From the NCBI GenBank assembly GCA_943737045.1, contig CALSFV010000244.1, positions 124,001 to 188,000 of the forward strand: a DNA stretch of 64,000 nucleotides, written 5' to 3'. The notes beneath the pieces are model-generated. The model worked only from the letters and a program-made list of their open reading frames with translations. It was not told the origin of the DNA and searched no databases. Source of the stretch: Parapristionchus giblindavisi. Its lineage: Eukaryota; Nematoda; Chromadorea; Rhabditida; Diplogasteridae. Below, in pieces: positions 43,016 through 53,770 of the stretch. Positions within the stretch are counted from its first letter, which is position 1; every line of letters starts with the position of its first letter. The position numbers and the translations under genes were made by a program.

Positions 43016-46000
43016 ATGTGTCCCACGGCGTCATTCATGCCCGCGATGAGTCTATTCTCGCTGGAATACCCACTGCCAGTGGTGGTGCCGTTCTGTGACG
43101 AAGGTTACTTTATGGATGAAATGGTAAGGGATTACGGTATGGATTACGGTATCTATCATCCGGTCTAACGGATTACGGTATCTATCTTTCGGTCAAACGG
43201 ATTACGGTATCTATCTTTCGGTCTAACGAATTACGGTATCTATCATCCGGTCAAATTCAGATCATCGAGGTGCGCACGCTGTCGAGACCCGTCGCACTGC
43301 CCTCCATAAACTGCTCGCAACTTACGGTATCGAACTTAATAATACTTACTTATGCCTTAATCTTAAGTCCTGTGACTTGTCGTTAAAGCGAAACCCCAAG
43401 CTAATTTGAAACTCTCCGCTCTGGCCACACTCTCTCGCTTTCCTTGTCTACGAGAGAGAGTATTCCCCATGCGGAGAGCAAAATTTGCTTGGGGGTGTTC
43501 CTTTAAGCCCTGCCAAGTCATTGATAAGTTTCTGTTCAGCCTGTCAGTTGTGACACTGACAGTCTCTCTCCGTCCACTCCCGATTCGGGATTCTCATCGG
43601 ATGATGGCTGCACATCACCCACTTCGCCTACCCGATTGTCAGTTACCTTAAACCCTTAAACCTTAAGATCTTAACCCTAAACATAGCATTAGCTTCAGTT
43701 ACCTTATCTTAACCTGGGTCTTAAACTTAGCATTAGCGTCGGTTAGCTTGGCAACCTGGACCTAAAGCTTAGCCTTAGCATCAGTTATTTAAACTCCACC
43801 TGAACTTTAAACTTGGCATTAACTAAGTCCCTTAGGTTAGATAAACTTGGGCCATATATGCAGATTCATTGTGCGCGTGTCAAAGTTGTCACACTAGGAA
43901 TGATTACGACAGTGACACTGGAAGTTTAATTCGATCTATTCTCTTCCCCCCTTGCAAACAATTGAGGAAGAGGAATTGATACGGGGACTGTTGACGCGCC
44001 CGCGGTGTCTGATACGGTACATAGTGTGTTTACGCACTTCTTGTGCGCACGTGCGCGATTACGGTAGACACACCTGACAAGAGCGTGCACTCTCGTGTGC
44101 CCGTCTGTCTGTCTGTCTGTCTGGCGCTCTCTCCGGTTAGTGTGGTCTCTCTCACTCTGCAGAGGTAGGGGGGGGGCATGCCTTAATCACTAAAGATCGT
44201 TGCATCTAACGTGCAATCGAGAGACACGAATGAAACAAAAGAAAGAATGATGTAAGAATGTGTGTGTAGAGTATGTGACTAGGTGATTGTGATGAAGGTT
44301 CAAGGCTGAGGGGGGGGTTTGAATTTTGACAACTGTTGTACTTTGGAATTTCAAAACGCAAAGAGTACTTGTCATTTTCACTTGACGTAGAAGTCTTCTT
44401 CAAGTCAGTGACGTGTTCTAGGTACACTTTAAGTTCGGGAATACCAGAGGGGACCTAGCGAAGCTACAGTACTACTGTAGAATAGGAGACAGTGATGAGA
44501 GCAAATGCGCGGTGGTTTAATTACTTACTTAGTTACGTAGTCTCTCTTTTAGTTCCTTGTAACTTATACTAACAAAGTAACTAAGTAAGTAATATGATAT
44601 GGAAGGTTATGATGAGTAGGATGAGGATGAAAGGTGAAGGAATGTTGGCAACTGTTTAAACATTCTTAGAAAAGTCGAAGATCGTAGATTGACATTGAAG
44701 AATACTGACAGATCTTTGACTACTTTGTTTTTATGTGTTTGCTACACTGATTAACTGTAGACCACATTAAACATGAACCAATTAACCTAGCAATCAATGA
44801 AATCTTTTATCAATCAATATTTCAGGGAACGCTCCAAGACCCTGACTCCTGTGCTGCGCAAGCATCGGGTTACTGTGGCGCGCAAGAAGAGCGTGCACTT
44901 TGCTGACTCGGTCGGTCTGGACCTCGAGAAGTTACAGTACTTCACGAAAGACGAGGATGCAGCAGCAAACGCGCCTTCAGCGTAAGTTCTATCGATTAAT
45001 ATGATCTACACACAGAGAATTGTAACCCACAGATCTCAAAACTTGTGAAGTTTTTTTATTTAACACTTTTTACGATAAAAATAACACAAAAAGTGTCAAA
45101 TATAACACTTCACTGGTCTTATGTGTTGTGGGCTACACTTTTTTCTATGTATACCGTAACCCGAAGGTTGATCGTTGCAGGAGCCAGCCACACTCGACAT
45201 CTCATCGATTGTGTCCGATGAACTTCATTTATCGATCTGAGAGCGACACGATCAATCGTACGCGAGCCTGTTATGTCAATGTATCGTCACTGAGAACGAC
45301 GCCATCCGGTCATCTGACCGGACAGATCAACGTGCTCAATGTTGCCTATAACAAGCAGGTACGGTTTTCCAGGATTTGGAATTTGCATACTCTATTTTTC
45401 AACTTATGTATAACATTTTCGTTGTTTTGACAAATTTTAACAAACAGCTATGACACCCTTCCACTATATTTCTGTAATTTCCTCAAAGGATTGAGAATAT
45501 ATTCGATTTATCTAAAAATATTCTTCATATTCATATAATATTCTTCTTCTTATGATCTCCATTAGCTGGTCATAAGCAGATAAAGAAGGAATTACTAAAG
45601 AAAGAAGACCCACTTTTATGAGACTCTGGATTCACTGTCAATACTGCTCTAACTGAGCAATATAGCCACTGAATCCGTAGTCTAATAAAATCTCGAAAAG
45701 GGGTGTTTTAATTTTAAAAAATGGATAAAAATATTCTAAAAATAAATAGAAATAATAATATAGACTATTAAAAAAAATAATACTAAAAATATTGGTATAA
45801 TAATATATAATATAATATTCAGATCTCAATTCGGTACACCCTGGACAACTGGACGACGTTCTCGGAGATCACGGCTGCGTTCTCGCATAAAGTGTGCAAT
45901 ACCGATGACATTGACGCCTTCTCATTCATTCTTTCCATCCAGCACAAGGTACGGTAGATTACTGCATGTTGGATTACTGTATCGATCAATCAATTAATCA

Positions 46001-46498
46001 ATAAATCAATCAATCAGTCAATTAATCAACCAATCAATAAATCAATCAATCAATCAATCGATATTCAGGCCAATGAGCGTTGTGAGATGTGCGTATCGTA
46101 TACGGTAGGAGACGAAGTGTTCTGGGACAACAACACCGGTGCCAACTATGTTCTTGAATGGATTGCGAGAGAAGAGAAACCGGTAAGTTTTTCATCCTTC
46201 GGACACTATTTAAAGGTTAAGTATCTTGTTGTTTAAGTAACTGTTAAGTAACCGTTAAATAACTGTTAAGTAACTGTTATGTACCCGTTAAGTAACTGTT
46301 AAGTAACCGTTAAGTATTAAGGTGAGTGAGACGACGAATGTCATCTCTCGTCTTCCGCGCTCGCACCAACTACGCTACACATTCGACGATGACGACTGCG
46401 ATTCGTCGCTAATCAATAAGCTGCCCGCCCGTACCGTACCCAGCCGGTGGAGATCAAGCAGCGGCGGAAAATTCTTCGAATCTGCCGCATTTATCTGA
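43016..46498 (+). CDS. PPP1R3: Protein phosphatase 1 glycogen-targeting subunit (PPP1R3 family, CBM21)
   Basis: Exons: 43016-43123, 43261-43326, 43540-43637, 44826-44981, 45181-45358, 45823-45948, 46069-46182, 46322-46498; phases agree, 340 residues. The acceptor at 43009 allows a further 5' exon, so the start at 43016 is provisional. Exon 3 is a Ser/Pro/Asp-rich linker (DSGFSSDDGCTSPTSP). Exon 4 has the PP1-docking RVxF motif in KKSVHFADSVGLDLEKLQYF, the family's hallmark. Exons 5-7 make the CBM21 glycogen-binding domain (GQINVLNVAYNK; ISIRYTLDNWTTFSEI; WDNNTGANY). Such subunits bring PP1 to glycogen to activate glycogen synthase. The Cys-rich tail of exon 8 is short and ends at TGA. Exon 8 uses an AAG acceptor at the end of an 11-base repeat array. 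Confidence 0.9.
43142..43260. repeat. 29-base tandem array ending at the intron 1 acceptor
   Basis: GATTACGGTATCTATC units start at 43142, 43171, 43200 and 43229; the fourth runs straight into AAATTCAG, the acceptor of exon 2. Confidence 0.88.
43383..43506. repeat. Family A MITE with intact TTAA ends
   Basis: TTAAAGCGAAACCCCAAGCT to CTTGGGGGTGTTCCTTTAA; 33 bases before exon 3. Confidence 0.82.
44379..44448. repeat. Family R right-end fragment
   Basis: CACTTGACGTAGAAGTC ... ACTTTAAGTTCGGGAATACC matches the right half of the family R elements at 4685 and 13034. Confidence 0.5.
46213..46321. repeat. 11-base GTTAAGTAACT array ending at the last acceptor of the PP1 gene
   Basis: About nine loose units GTTAAGTAAC(T/C). 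Each contains TTAAG, and the final GTATTAAG is the acceptor of the last exon. Confidence 0.82.
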
Positions 46499-47238
46499 AT
46501 CGATCGATAATACAGTATCCATTATCGGAGATACAGTATCCATTTTCTGTGACGTAGATTAGCACTATTCCTATTATGACTCTATGAGATACGGTAAACC
46601 ACTAACCAACTATGACACTAGATTGTATTTGTTTTTTTTTTTGGAGAGATAATTCATTCATATTTTGTATTCATCAATCAATACTTGTACGGGTTCATTG
46701 ATTGATCGTATCGATCGATTATCGATTGATTGCATATCACACTTTCTGTACCATATTTGTCTACTTAACTCGCTCACATGTTTAATCGCGTACTCATTCA
46801 TTTATTTATCGATTACTTACCCTTACTTATGTGGTTCCTTGTAAGTAATCAATACTCGCTCTAATTTCTAGTCTAATAACACTTCCTATCGATTGTAACA
46901 TGATGTATTATCGTTTTTTTTGCGCTTTTGATTTATTGATAGAATTAGATAGAAAATAGAGAAGAACATTGGATATTACATATTTTGATCATACATATTA
47001 TCCAATCTATTTATTCACATTTCATTCCATTTCGCATTGTCATCATCATTTAACTTGTCTAATATATATATATACGATTAAACAAATTATAATCCTTACC
47101 TGTAGGTAATTTTGCACATAATACACTTACAAGCAGAGTGAAAAGGACCATCAACTATTTGAGGCAAGTAGCACGTAATGATTACGTTATCTCTCTTTGG
47201 GCCAGCCATACCAATCGGTACCTACTTTTGAGAAATGC

Positions 47239-47344
47239 TTTACCTCGAGCTAATTTGAAACTCTGGCAGTGCTTTCTAGCTTCCATTATCTCCGAGAGAG
47301 CATTGTCAGAGCGAAAAATTGAATTTAATTCAAGCCTTTTAAAG
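47239..47344. repeat. Family A MITE copy
   Basis: TACCTCGAGCTAATTTGAAA to AATTCAAGCCTTTTAAAG; left arm shortened. Confidence 0.65.
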
Positions 47345-48793
47345 TTACAGAATATTATCTCATGGAAAATTAACTTTGACAGCGCTCTATTTTTAGTTCT
47401 AATATTCTAAACGTAATACTGTGACTAAGCTGCTACAATTCTTTTCACTTCTTCCTATTTTTTCACTGCTCTATCAAAGATTATTTTTCCTTAAAATTGC
47501 CGTTAAATTTTAAGAAACGATAAATATAAATATTCCGAATGACTCACTTCTAGGCATGCACGTGAACAAAATATAATAAAAATATTGTACCCGCATGGTA
47601 AATTTTCGACCGTCATTGATTAGATAACGAACGGTGCAACTGTATTGTGAGAGAGTTGCATCCCGGTGTAGTAGCGAAAACAAACTAATAAAAAATTTGC
47701 AACCAGATTGTGGCGCACCTAGACAATAATGAAATTAGGTGGTTTATTTACTTTGTTGGTCAATTATGCGCCAGGGCTGGGACACAAAAAGTTTTTTGAC
47801 ACATAATTTTAGTAGTATACGCAAAAACAAAAATTTGAGTACCTAATGAAAACTTATTAATCGATATACATAGAACTTGAACAACAGGAACAACCTGTAA
47901 TATCAATTCAAACACAAACAACGACTCAGAAGCCCAGGAGTTTGGTGTTCTGCTGAACGAAAACGGCGATAGAAGAGTTCGATTTTTTGCATCTCCCAAA
48001 TTATCTATTATCCGTACATTTAATTCATATGTATAGTACATAGTTGCGTGCTTGACACTTAGAAAAAAAAGTATAACATAATTACTAATGCTTTGACGGA
48101 GAGAGGATGACAAGCGAATGCCCGGAAGGAACACTCACGGTTCACAAGGGTCCAAATTTGTCAGGTTCACATTTTTTCGGGTTCTTCACCTCATATAGAC
48201 GCTTGGCGGTATCAGAAGTTGCAGAGCTCTTCTTTGAAATTGTAAAATTAATTTAAAATTCGACAAAACATGCAAACACTAAGAATCAATTGTTTGCAAG
48301 CAAATTTACCATTTGTGAATGCATTGTTCAATTTGCATACGATGTTGTGGTGATATTTCTGATAAATATGAGTGAATTTGATTGTCGATTTTTAAAATTA
48401 ATTTTAAAATTTCAAAGAATTGCTGTGCAATTTCTGATATGAAGATTCCGTTGTGACTGAAGCGCAATGACGACTGCCCAAGACCCTCCCCAATCCCTGG
48501 TAAATATGTCTATATATCCGTATAAAATGTACTTGTGTAATTGCCTTGCTACTGGCTGCTAAACAGAGAAAGAACTATCGATTAACTCCGCACTATTTCC
48601 TCTCTTCGTTCCTCGCTCTCTCTGATCTACGTACTATTTCACTTGTGCTGGCTCTCTAAACATAGAAACACATTGCAGCTGTGGCCGGCTACTCTCGTAC
48701 CAAATAAACCATTTTATACGATCAATAGATACTGTCCTCTTGTATACTCACGCTGCATGATATGTGGAATGACGGCACCAACTATAGTGCCCA

Positions 48794-48914
48794 TTAAAGG
48801 GAGAGTGACCTCACTCAATGGTCTCATCACTGCGCACACTATTTCTTTGTTCTCTAGCAACGAGAGAGCGAAGACCGTTGAAGAGGCCGCCGACAAATGT
48901 TTCCGCCCCATTAA
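48794..48914. repeat. Family B TTAA MITE, copy 3
   Basis: TTAAAGGGAGAGTGACCTCA to GTTTCCGCCCCATTAA; the right arm has drifted. Confidence 0.75.
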
Positions 48915-49255
48915 ATGTTGTGCCTTTGGAGCCGTCCACCAGAACACGTTATCATTTTACTTGTATCATTAGTCTCTACTCTCTTATTCCGTCAAATAAA
49001 TATTAACAATAATATAAACAAAAATGACGTGACGAGGGCCGGTCGCTAATGCGACTCGGCACGAGGGCGAAAGGGCGGCGGAGGGGGTATCAGATATTAT
49101 AAACTATCAGATATCAGAAAAGATATCAGAAACGAGGGCGTTATGATGGAAGCAGAAAGTCAATAGTTTTCAAATAACGATAGACATTTTCTCAAATGGG
49201 CAAAACTCTAGTACCAAAGGAACTATGCATGCCGAAATATTAAAATCACACATCG

Positions 49256-49335
49256 AATTTTAATCTACCAACACTCTCTCATAAACGATGAAAGCGAGAG
49301 AGCATTGCCGGAGCGTTCGCGATTCCTAACGGTTA
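49256..49335. repeat. Family A MITE, degraded
   Basis: Only the core survives: CCAACACTCTCTCATAAACG and GCGAGAGAGCATTGCCGGAG. Confidence 0.5.
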
Positions 49336-49534
49336 TGGTAGTCCAATACCGTACACCCCTACTGATAACAATGGTACAACTTTTGCTGCCATAGACCATC
49401 TCCCAACCGATTTATGATCCTTTTTCGAATAGGGCGCACCCTATTCTTCATCCAATATATTTACATACATATTCCATCTGTACCATATTTACTTGTAAAA
49501 CTATAAAATATTATTATATTATTGTGTTACGTTC

Positions 49535-49790
49535 AGAACACTGGTTCGAGATAAGCTCCTAATGGCTATGAGTGAATGCTTCAAACGTGCGTCCGTAGTG
49601 TAATGGTAGTGCGTCCTACCAGCGATCGTGATCACGCTGGTTCGATGCCCGGTTGAAGATGAAGAAGGTATAACGGCAGCCGGTCTTTATCGGTTTCTCA
49701 GAAGTCTCCACACTTTTCTAGTCTGTATTCTGATAATGTCAGACAAAAGTTAATCCGATGCAGCCATTTATTTAATTTTTGTTTAGGTTG
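49535..49790 (+). repeat. Family G repeat with tRNA-like module, copy 4
   Basis: Module at ~49588-49656: TAGTGTAATGGTAGTGCG (A box) and GGTTCGATGCC (B box); then CGGTCTTTATCGGTTTCTCA and GATAATGTCAGACAAA. The 5' part is truncated relative to copy 5. Confidence 0.75.
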
Positions 49791-49874
49791 CAATATGTGC
49801 ATTCTTCATATAATTAATTTATTTTGTATAATTTAATATTGACTTTGATGTGCATGCGAACCTACATACCTTTT

Positions 49875-50290
49875 AATTAATTCATTTAATTAGCATGAAA
49901 AAAACATAAACTGTGCAGGAATTGCGTGATAGACTGAGAAACCTGTCAGGTATAAGTTTCAATATGTAGGAAAAATTTGGAACATCCAGAACATTGAGTT
50001 TAATGATCTATGCTAACACGGAAACACTGCTTCGAGAAAAGCCCGTCACTCCTAATGGTCATGAGTGATTGCACGCACCCTACAAGCGTGCACCCATAGT
50101 GTAGTGGTAGTGCGTCGTACCAGCTAGCGTGACCACGCTGGTTCGATGCCCGGTTGAGAATGAAGAAGGTAATACGGCAGCCGGTCTTTATCGGTTTCTC
50201 AGAAGTCTCCACACTTCTCTCTGCCCAGTGTGTAGTCGGATAATGTCAGACAAAAGTTAATCTGATTCAGCCATTCATTTATTTTACGCC
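49875..50290 (+). repeat. Family G repeat with tRNA-like module, copy 5
   Basis: Full-length copy in the opposite orientation to copies 1-3: TTAATTAGCATGAAAAAAAC ... AACTGTGCAGGAATTGCGTG upstream, module at ~50092-50160, and GTCGGATAATGTCAGACAAA near the end. Confidence 0.78.
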
Positions 50291-50395
50291 TGTTTTATAA
50301 CTCCTATATTTATTATATTTAATCAATATATCAAAAAGCCTTCAATACCTTCTCGATATATCTTCTCGTTTTTGATCCGCATAGAGAAGATAAAT

Positions 50396-50396
50396 A

Positions 50397-50438
<42 letters not shown>

Positions 50439-50439
50439 A
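50396..50439. repeat. ATT trinucleotide array
   Basis: About 14 units. Confidence 0.9.
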
Positions 50440-51162
50440 TATATCAAAGTTGTTCACAGAATACCTACATTCATAGTTAGAGATAAACTGCAACAGCCAA
50501 CTAGGCTATTTTGACACGATATCAACAGTCGGCTGTAGATCATTAGACTCTACAGCACTTTCGAACCTTATGGAAGTAATTATTAGGCTAATTTATCATG
50601 ATTTTCCTGCCGGGAAGTTACGTGTTTTAAAATATATTTCCCCTTTTTTTAATTTGTTTTGGGAACTAATCAGTACAGATTAATTGATAATTTGAAGGAT
50701 AGGGCGGCGAACGTGAAACATTTCTTTTTACAAAAAAAAGATTGTTTTCGTCAAGTGTGTCACTCATTCACTGTTTCTCAAAGACCATTCATGATTCATA
50801 GTGAGGTGATGGACATCACCATATCACAACTTGTCATGACACCTTTTGCAGTTGAAAACACGTGCGCGTCTTTTTCGTATTGGGGAAATGACACCGCCAT
50901 TCATCCTCAAATTCGCCCGAAAGGGAATTGGTAGTGAGTACTGTTATTCCGAAGAAGATATCCGAGTTGACCTTGAATTATCACTGGCCTAGCCGTGATC
51001 TCTCACAGGACTTCGTGTGCCTTGCATATTGTCCGTATAAAATGTACTTATGAAATTGCTACTACCTGCTAAACGCAGAAATAATCTGTCGATAATCAAG
51101 ATTTTTTATTTAATTAAAAAATTTTATGATTAGAAATAATTTTAAGCAAAGTCTTATTCTTA

Positions 51163-51272
51163 TTCTGTATTCAATCATGGTATATTTCATTGCTCAATCA
51201 GTCAAAAAGTTGTGAAGAGTCGACCAGATCGACCGAAGCCTTTTGATTGATTGAGCAATGAAATGTAATATT
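51163..51272. repeat. Short inverted repeat
   Basis: ATTTCATTGCTCAATCAGTC faces GATTGATTGAGCAATGAAAT about 60 bases away. Confidence 0.65.
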
Positions 51273-52089
51273 TTACTTGAATAAACTTCGTTTATCTAGC
51301 AAAATATAACAAAATACATAACAGGATACGAAGGGATCCACCGATATAAAATAGCGATATCGGTTAGGTGTTCGGGTACAGTACAGTACGGTACAGGTAC
51401 AGTATGGGTACAGTAGCAGTTTGGGAGCTTATTGCGAATCGTGGAAAAAGGGATAATTGTTTCTGGGGAGGTCTTAATTGACAAGTGAAAGCATTATTTC
51501 GTTTGCATTCGTTCTCTGATCACCGCATAGCCTATGCGGGAATACGTTTCACTCACTCAATAACTCGAGTACTTTTGTATTTCGGACGGTAAGTAGTTTG
51601 GGAACTTCTTTCAAGAGATGAAATTACGGAGAATAATTTTTCATAAAGAGAAAAAGTTAGAGCGAAAAAGAGAGAAGGACAGCAAAAGTGAAGGAGCAAT
51701 TTTTTTGAAATAGAAAAAAATAAAAACAAAATAAAAACAAAAAAATTAAAATCAGAAGATCCCAGTTCCCCCCTACCCCTCAAAAATATGAGATAAATAA
51801 AAGATAATGATGAGATGATATGAGAATATGGGTTAACGAAAAAAGAAAAAAAAGTAAATTCGAAAATGTAAACAAAGCCAATAACAAGTGAGTGAATGAA
51901 GAAAGAAAAGGATGTAGTGAATGATAGAGAAATCTTTCCTATTCATAAACCGTTGAGGAATTCAATTAAATCATATTTAATTATATTTAATTCGCCTATT
52001 TAACTTAATTTTTCGACTGTTTTTATGCTAGAACGTTGTGTCATAGTAATTTATCTATTCAACCATTTTCTACTACTTATCCTAATAAA

Positions 52090-52274
<185 letters not shown>

Positions 52275-52430
52275 TCTATAACAACCGTTCCAATTGCAGA
52301 TATGATTGCTTGTGCACTGAAGTACTAGCACTAATTGTAAGGAAATAACAACAATTTTATGAGAGGAACACGAGATCTATGATGGTTTGTGTAGTAACCC
52401 GGTCGGGGTGCCCAAATCTTTATCATACTT

Positions 52431-52510
52431 TATTATCTATTCACTAGCGCTTATCTCTCAGATTCAAATAGTTGTCATCCAGTCGGTTCTCATTTCACGG
52501 TTCTCATCCG
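52431..52510. repeat. Degraded relative of the foldback at 14986
   Basis: TATTCACTAGCGCTTATCTC and GTTGTCATCCAGTCGGTTCT match the loop and right arm of that element. Confidence 0.5.
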
Positions 52511-52963
52511 GCAAAGTGCAACAAAATACATGTTGGTGAGCAAAAAAATTGCGCATTTCAAAGCAACTTGTCAAATTTTGCATGGGAAGGTCTACTCCAC
52601 GGGACTCCAGACTCCATCACTGAGAAAGATTATAATGTATTCTTTCTCATATTTCATAGTGACATCATCTTCTCTTAATTTAACGTTATTACCTCGTTGT
52701 GGTATTGTATTTTATGTGTCCCTAATTTACATTCAGTCTGTATTCCATGTCATACTTTCTTCTGAAATCCAGATAAAGTTATCATCATTAATGTCATCTT
52801 ATGCGATTAAAGTATGTTGGATTAAAGAATAATAAATAATGTTATCTTGTCAAGAAAGGTATCGCATAAGATACGAATGTACGACAAAGTCTTTGAAAGA
52901 AAGTTTTTTTGTTTGTTTTAGGCGTTTAAATGTTTTTATAAGATGTTCATTATCTTCGATACA

Positions 52964-53060
52964 CCACGAGCCAAGTTGAAACTCTCCGCTGTGCCAATCA
53001 GCTCTCGCTTTCTTTGTCTACGAGAGAGCGTTGCTAGAGCGGAGAGTAAAAATAACTCGA
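52964..53060. repeat. Family A MITE copy
   Basis: ACCACGAGCCAAGTTGAAAC to GAGTAAAAATAACTCGAGATG, followed by further AACTCGGTGT / GGGGTGTT repeats to 53130. Confidence 0.7.
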
Positions 53061-53237
53061 GATGGTAAAATAACTCGGTGTATTAAATTACCCCGGGGTG
53101 TTAAAATTAACTCAGGGTGTTATTTTAAACAATCGACTGAATAGATACTTATTGAGTTTTGCGTAGTCAGGAGCTATTACGAGCCTGCTTCTCTTTCCTA
53201 TACCCCAGTAATCTTCCCGTCTGTCTCGCTAGACCCT

Positions 53238-53262
53238 CTTCATCTCTCTTTCTCTCTCTCTA

Positions 53263-53298
<36 letters not shown>

Positions 53299-53311
53299 CT
53301 CTCTCTCTCTA

Positions 53312-53373
<62 letters not shown>

Positions 53374-53530
53374 TCTCTCTCTCATTCTCTCTCTCTCTCT
53401 CTTTCTCTACCCCCCTCTCTCTCTCCCCCCTCTCTCTCCCCCTCTCTCCCTCTCTCTCTCTTCCCTCTCTCTCTCCTCCCTCTCTCTCTCACTCTCTCTC
53501 TCCTCTCTCTCTCTTTCTCTGCCCTCTCTC
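53238..53530. repeat. CT dinucleotide-rich tract
   Basis: Nearly pure CTCTCT with TTTCTC and CCCCTC interruptions, ~240 bases upstream of the OneCut ATG. Confidence 0.92.
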
Positions 53531-53770
53531 AATCATCTTCTCTCTCTCATCTCTCGTTCATTTTCCTCCTTAGGGGGTAGTCCCTCTCTTCATCCCTACC
53601 CGACCACGATACATCACCCTCATCTACATACCCTCTAACCCCTTGAGGCACACGACGAGAACCAAGAGGGACCCCGAGGCTTCAAGCTTCGCGCGTTGCG
53701 GTCGCGTCGCGGTCGCGCTCCGCCCCCGTTTTGAGTCCTCTCTCCCCCTTTAGGGCATGCACGGAAGAGT

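Noticed and set aside
45630..45690. tRNA D-arm-like sequence on the minus strand (GCTCAGTTAGAGCAG)
   Set aside because: No B box or T arm at the right distance.
50659..50934. 91-codon open frame
   Set aside because: No recognisable domain, no neighbouring exons; length is compatible with chance in AT-rich DNA.
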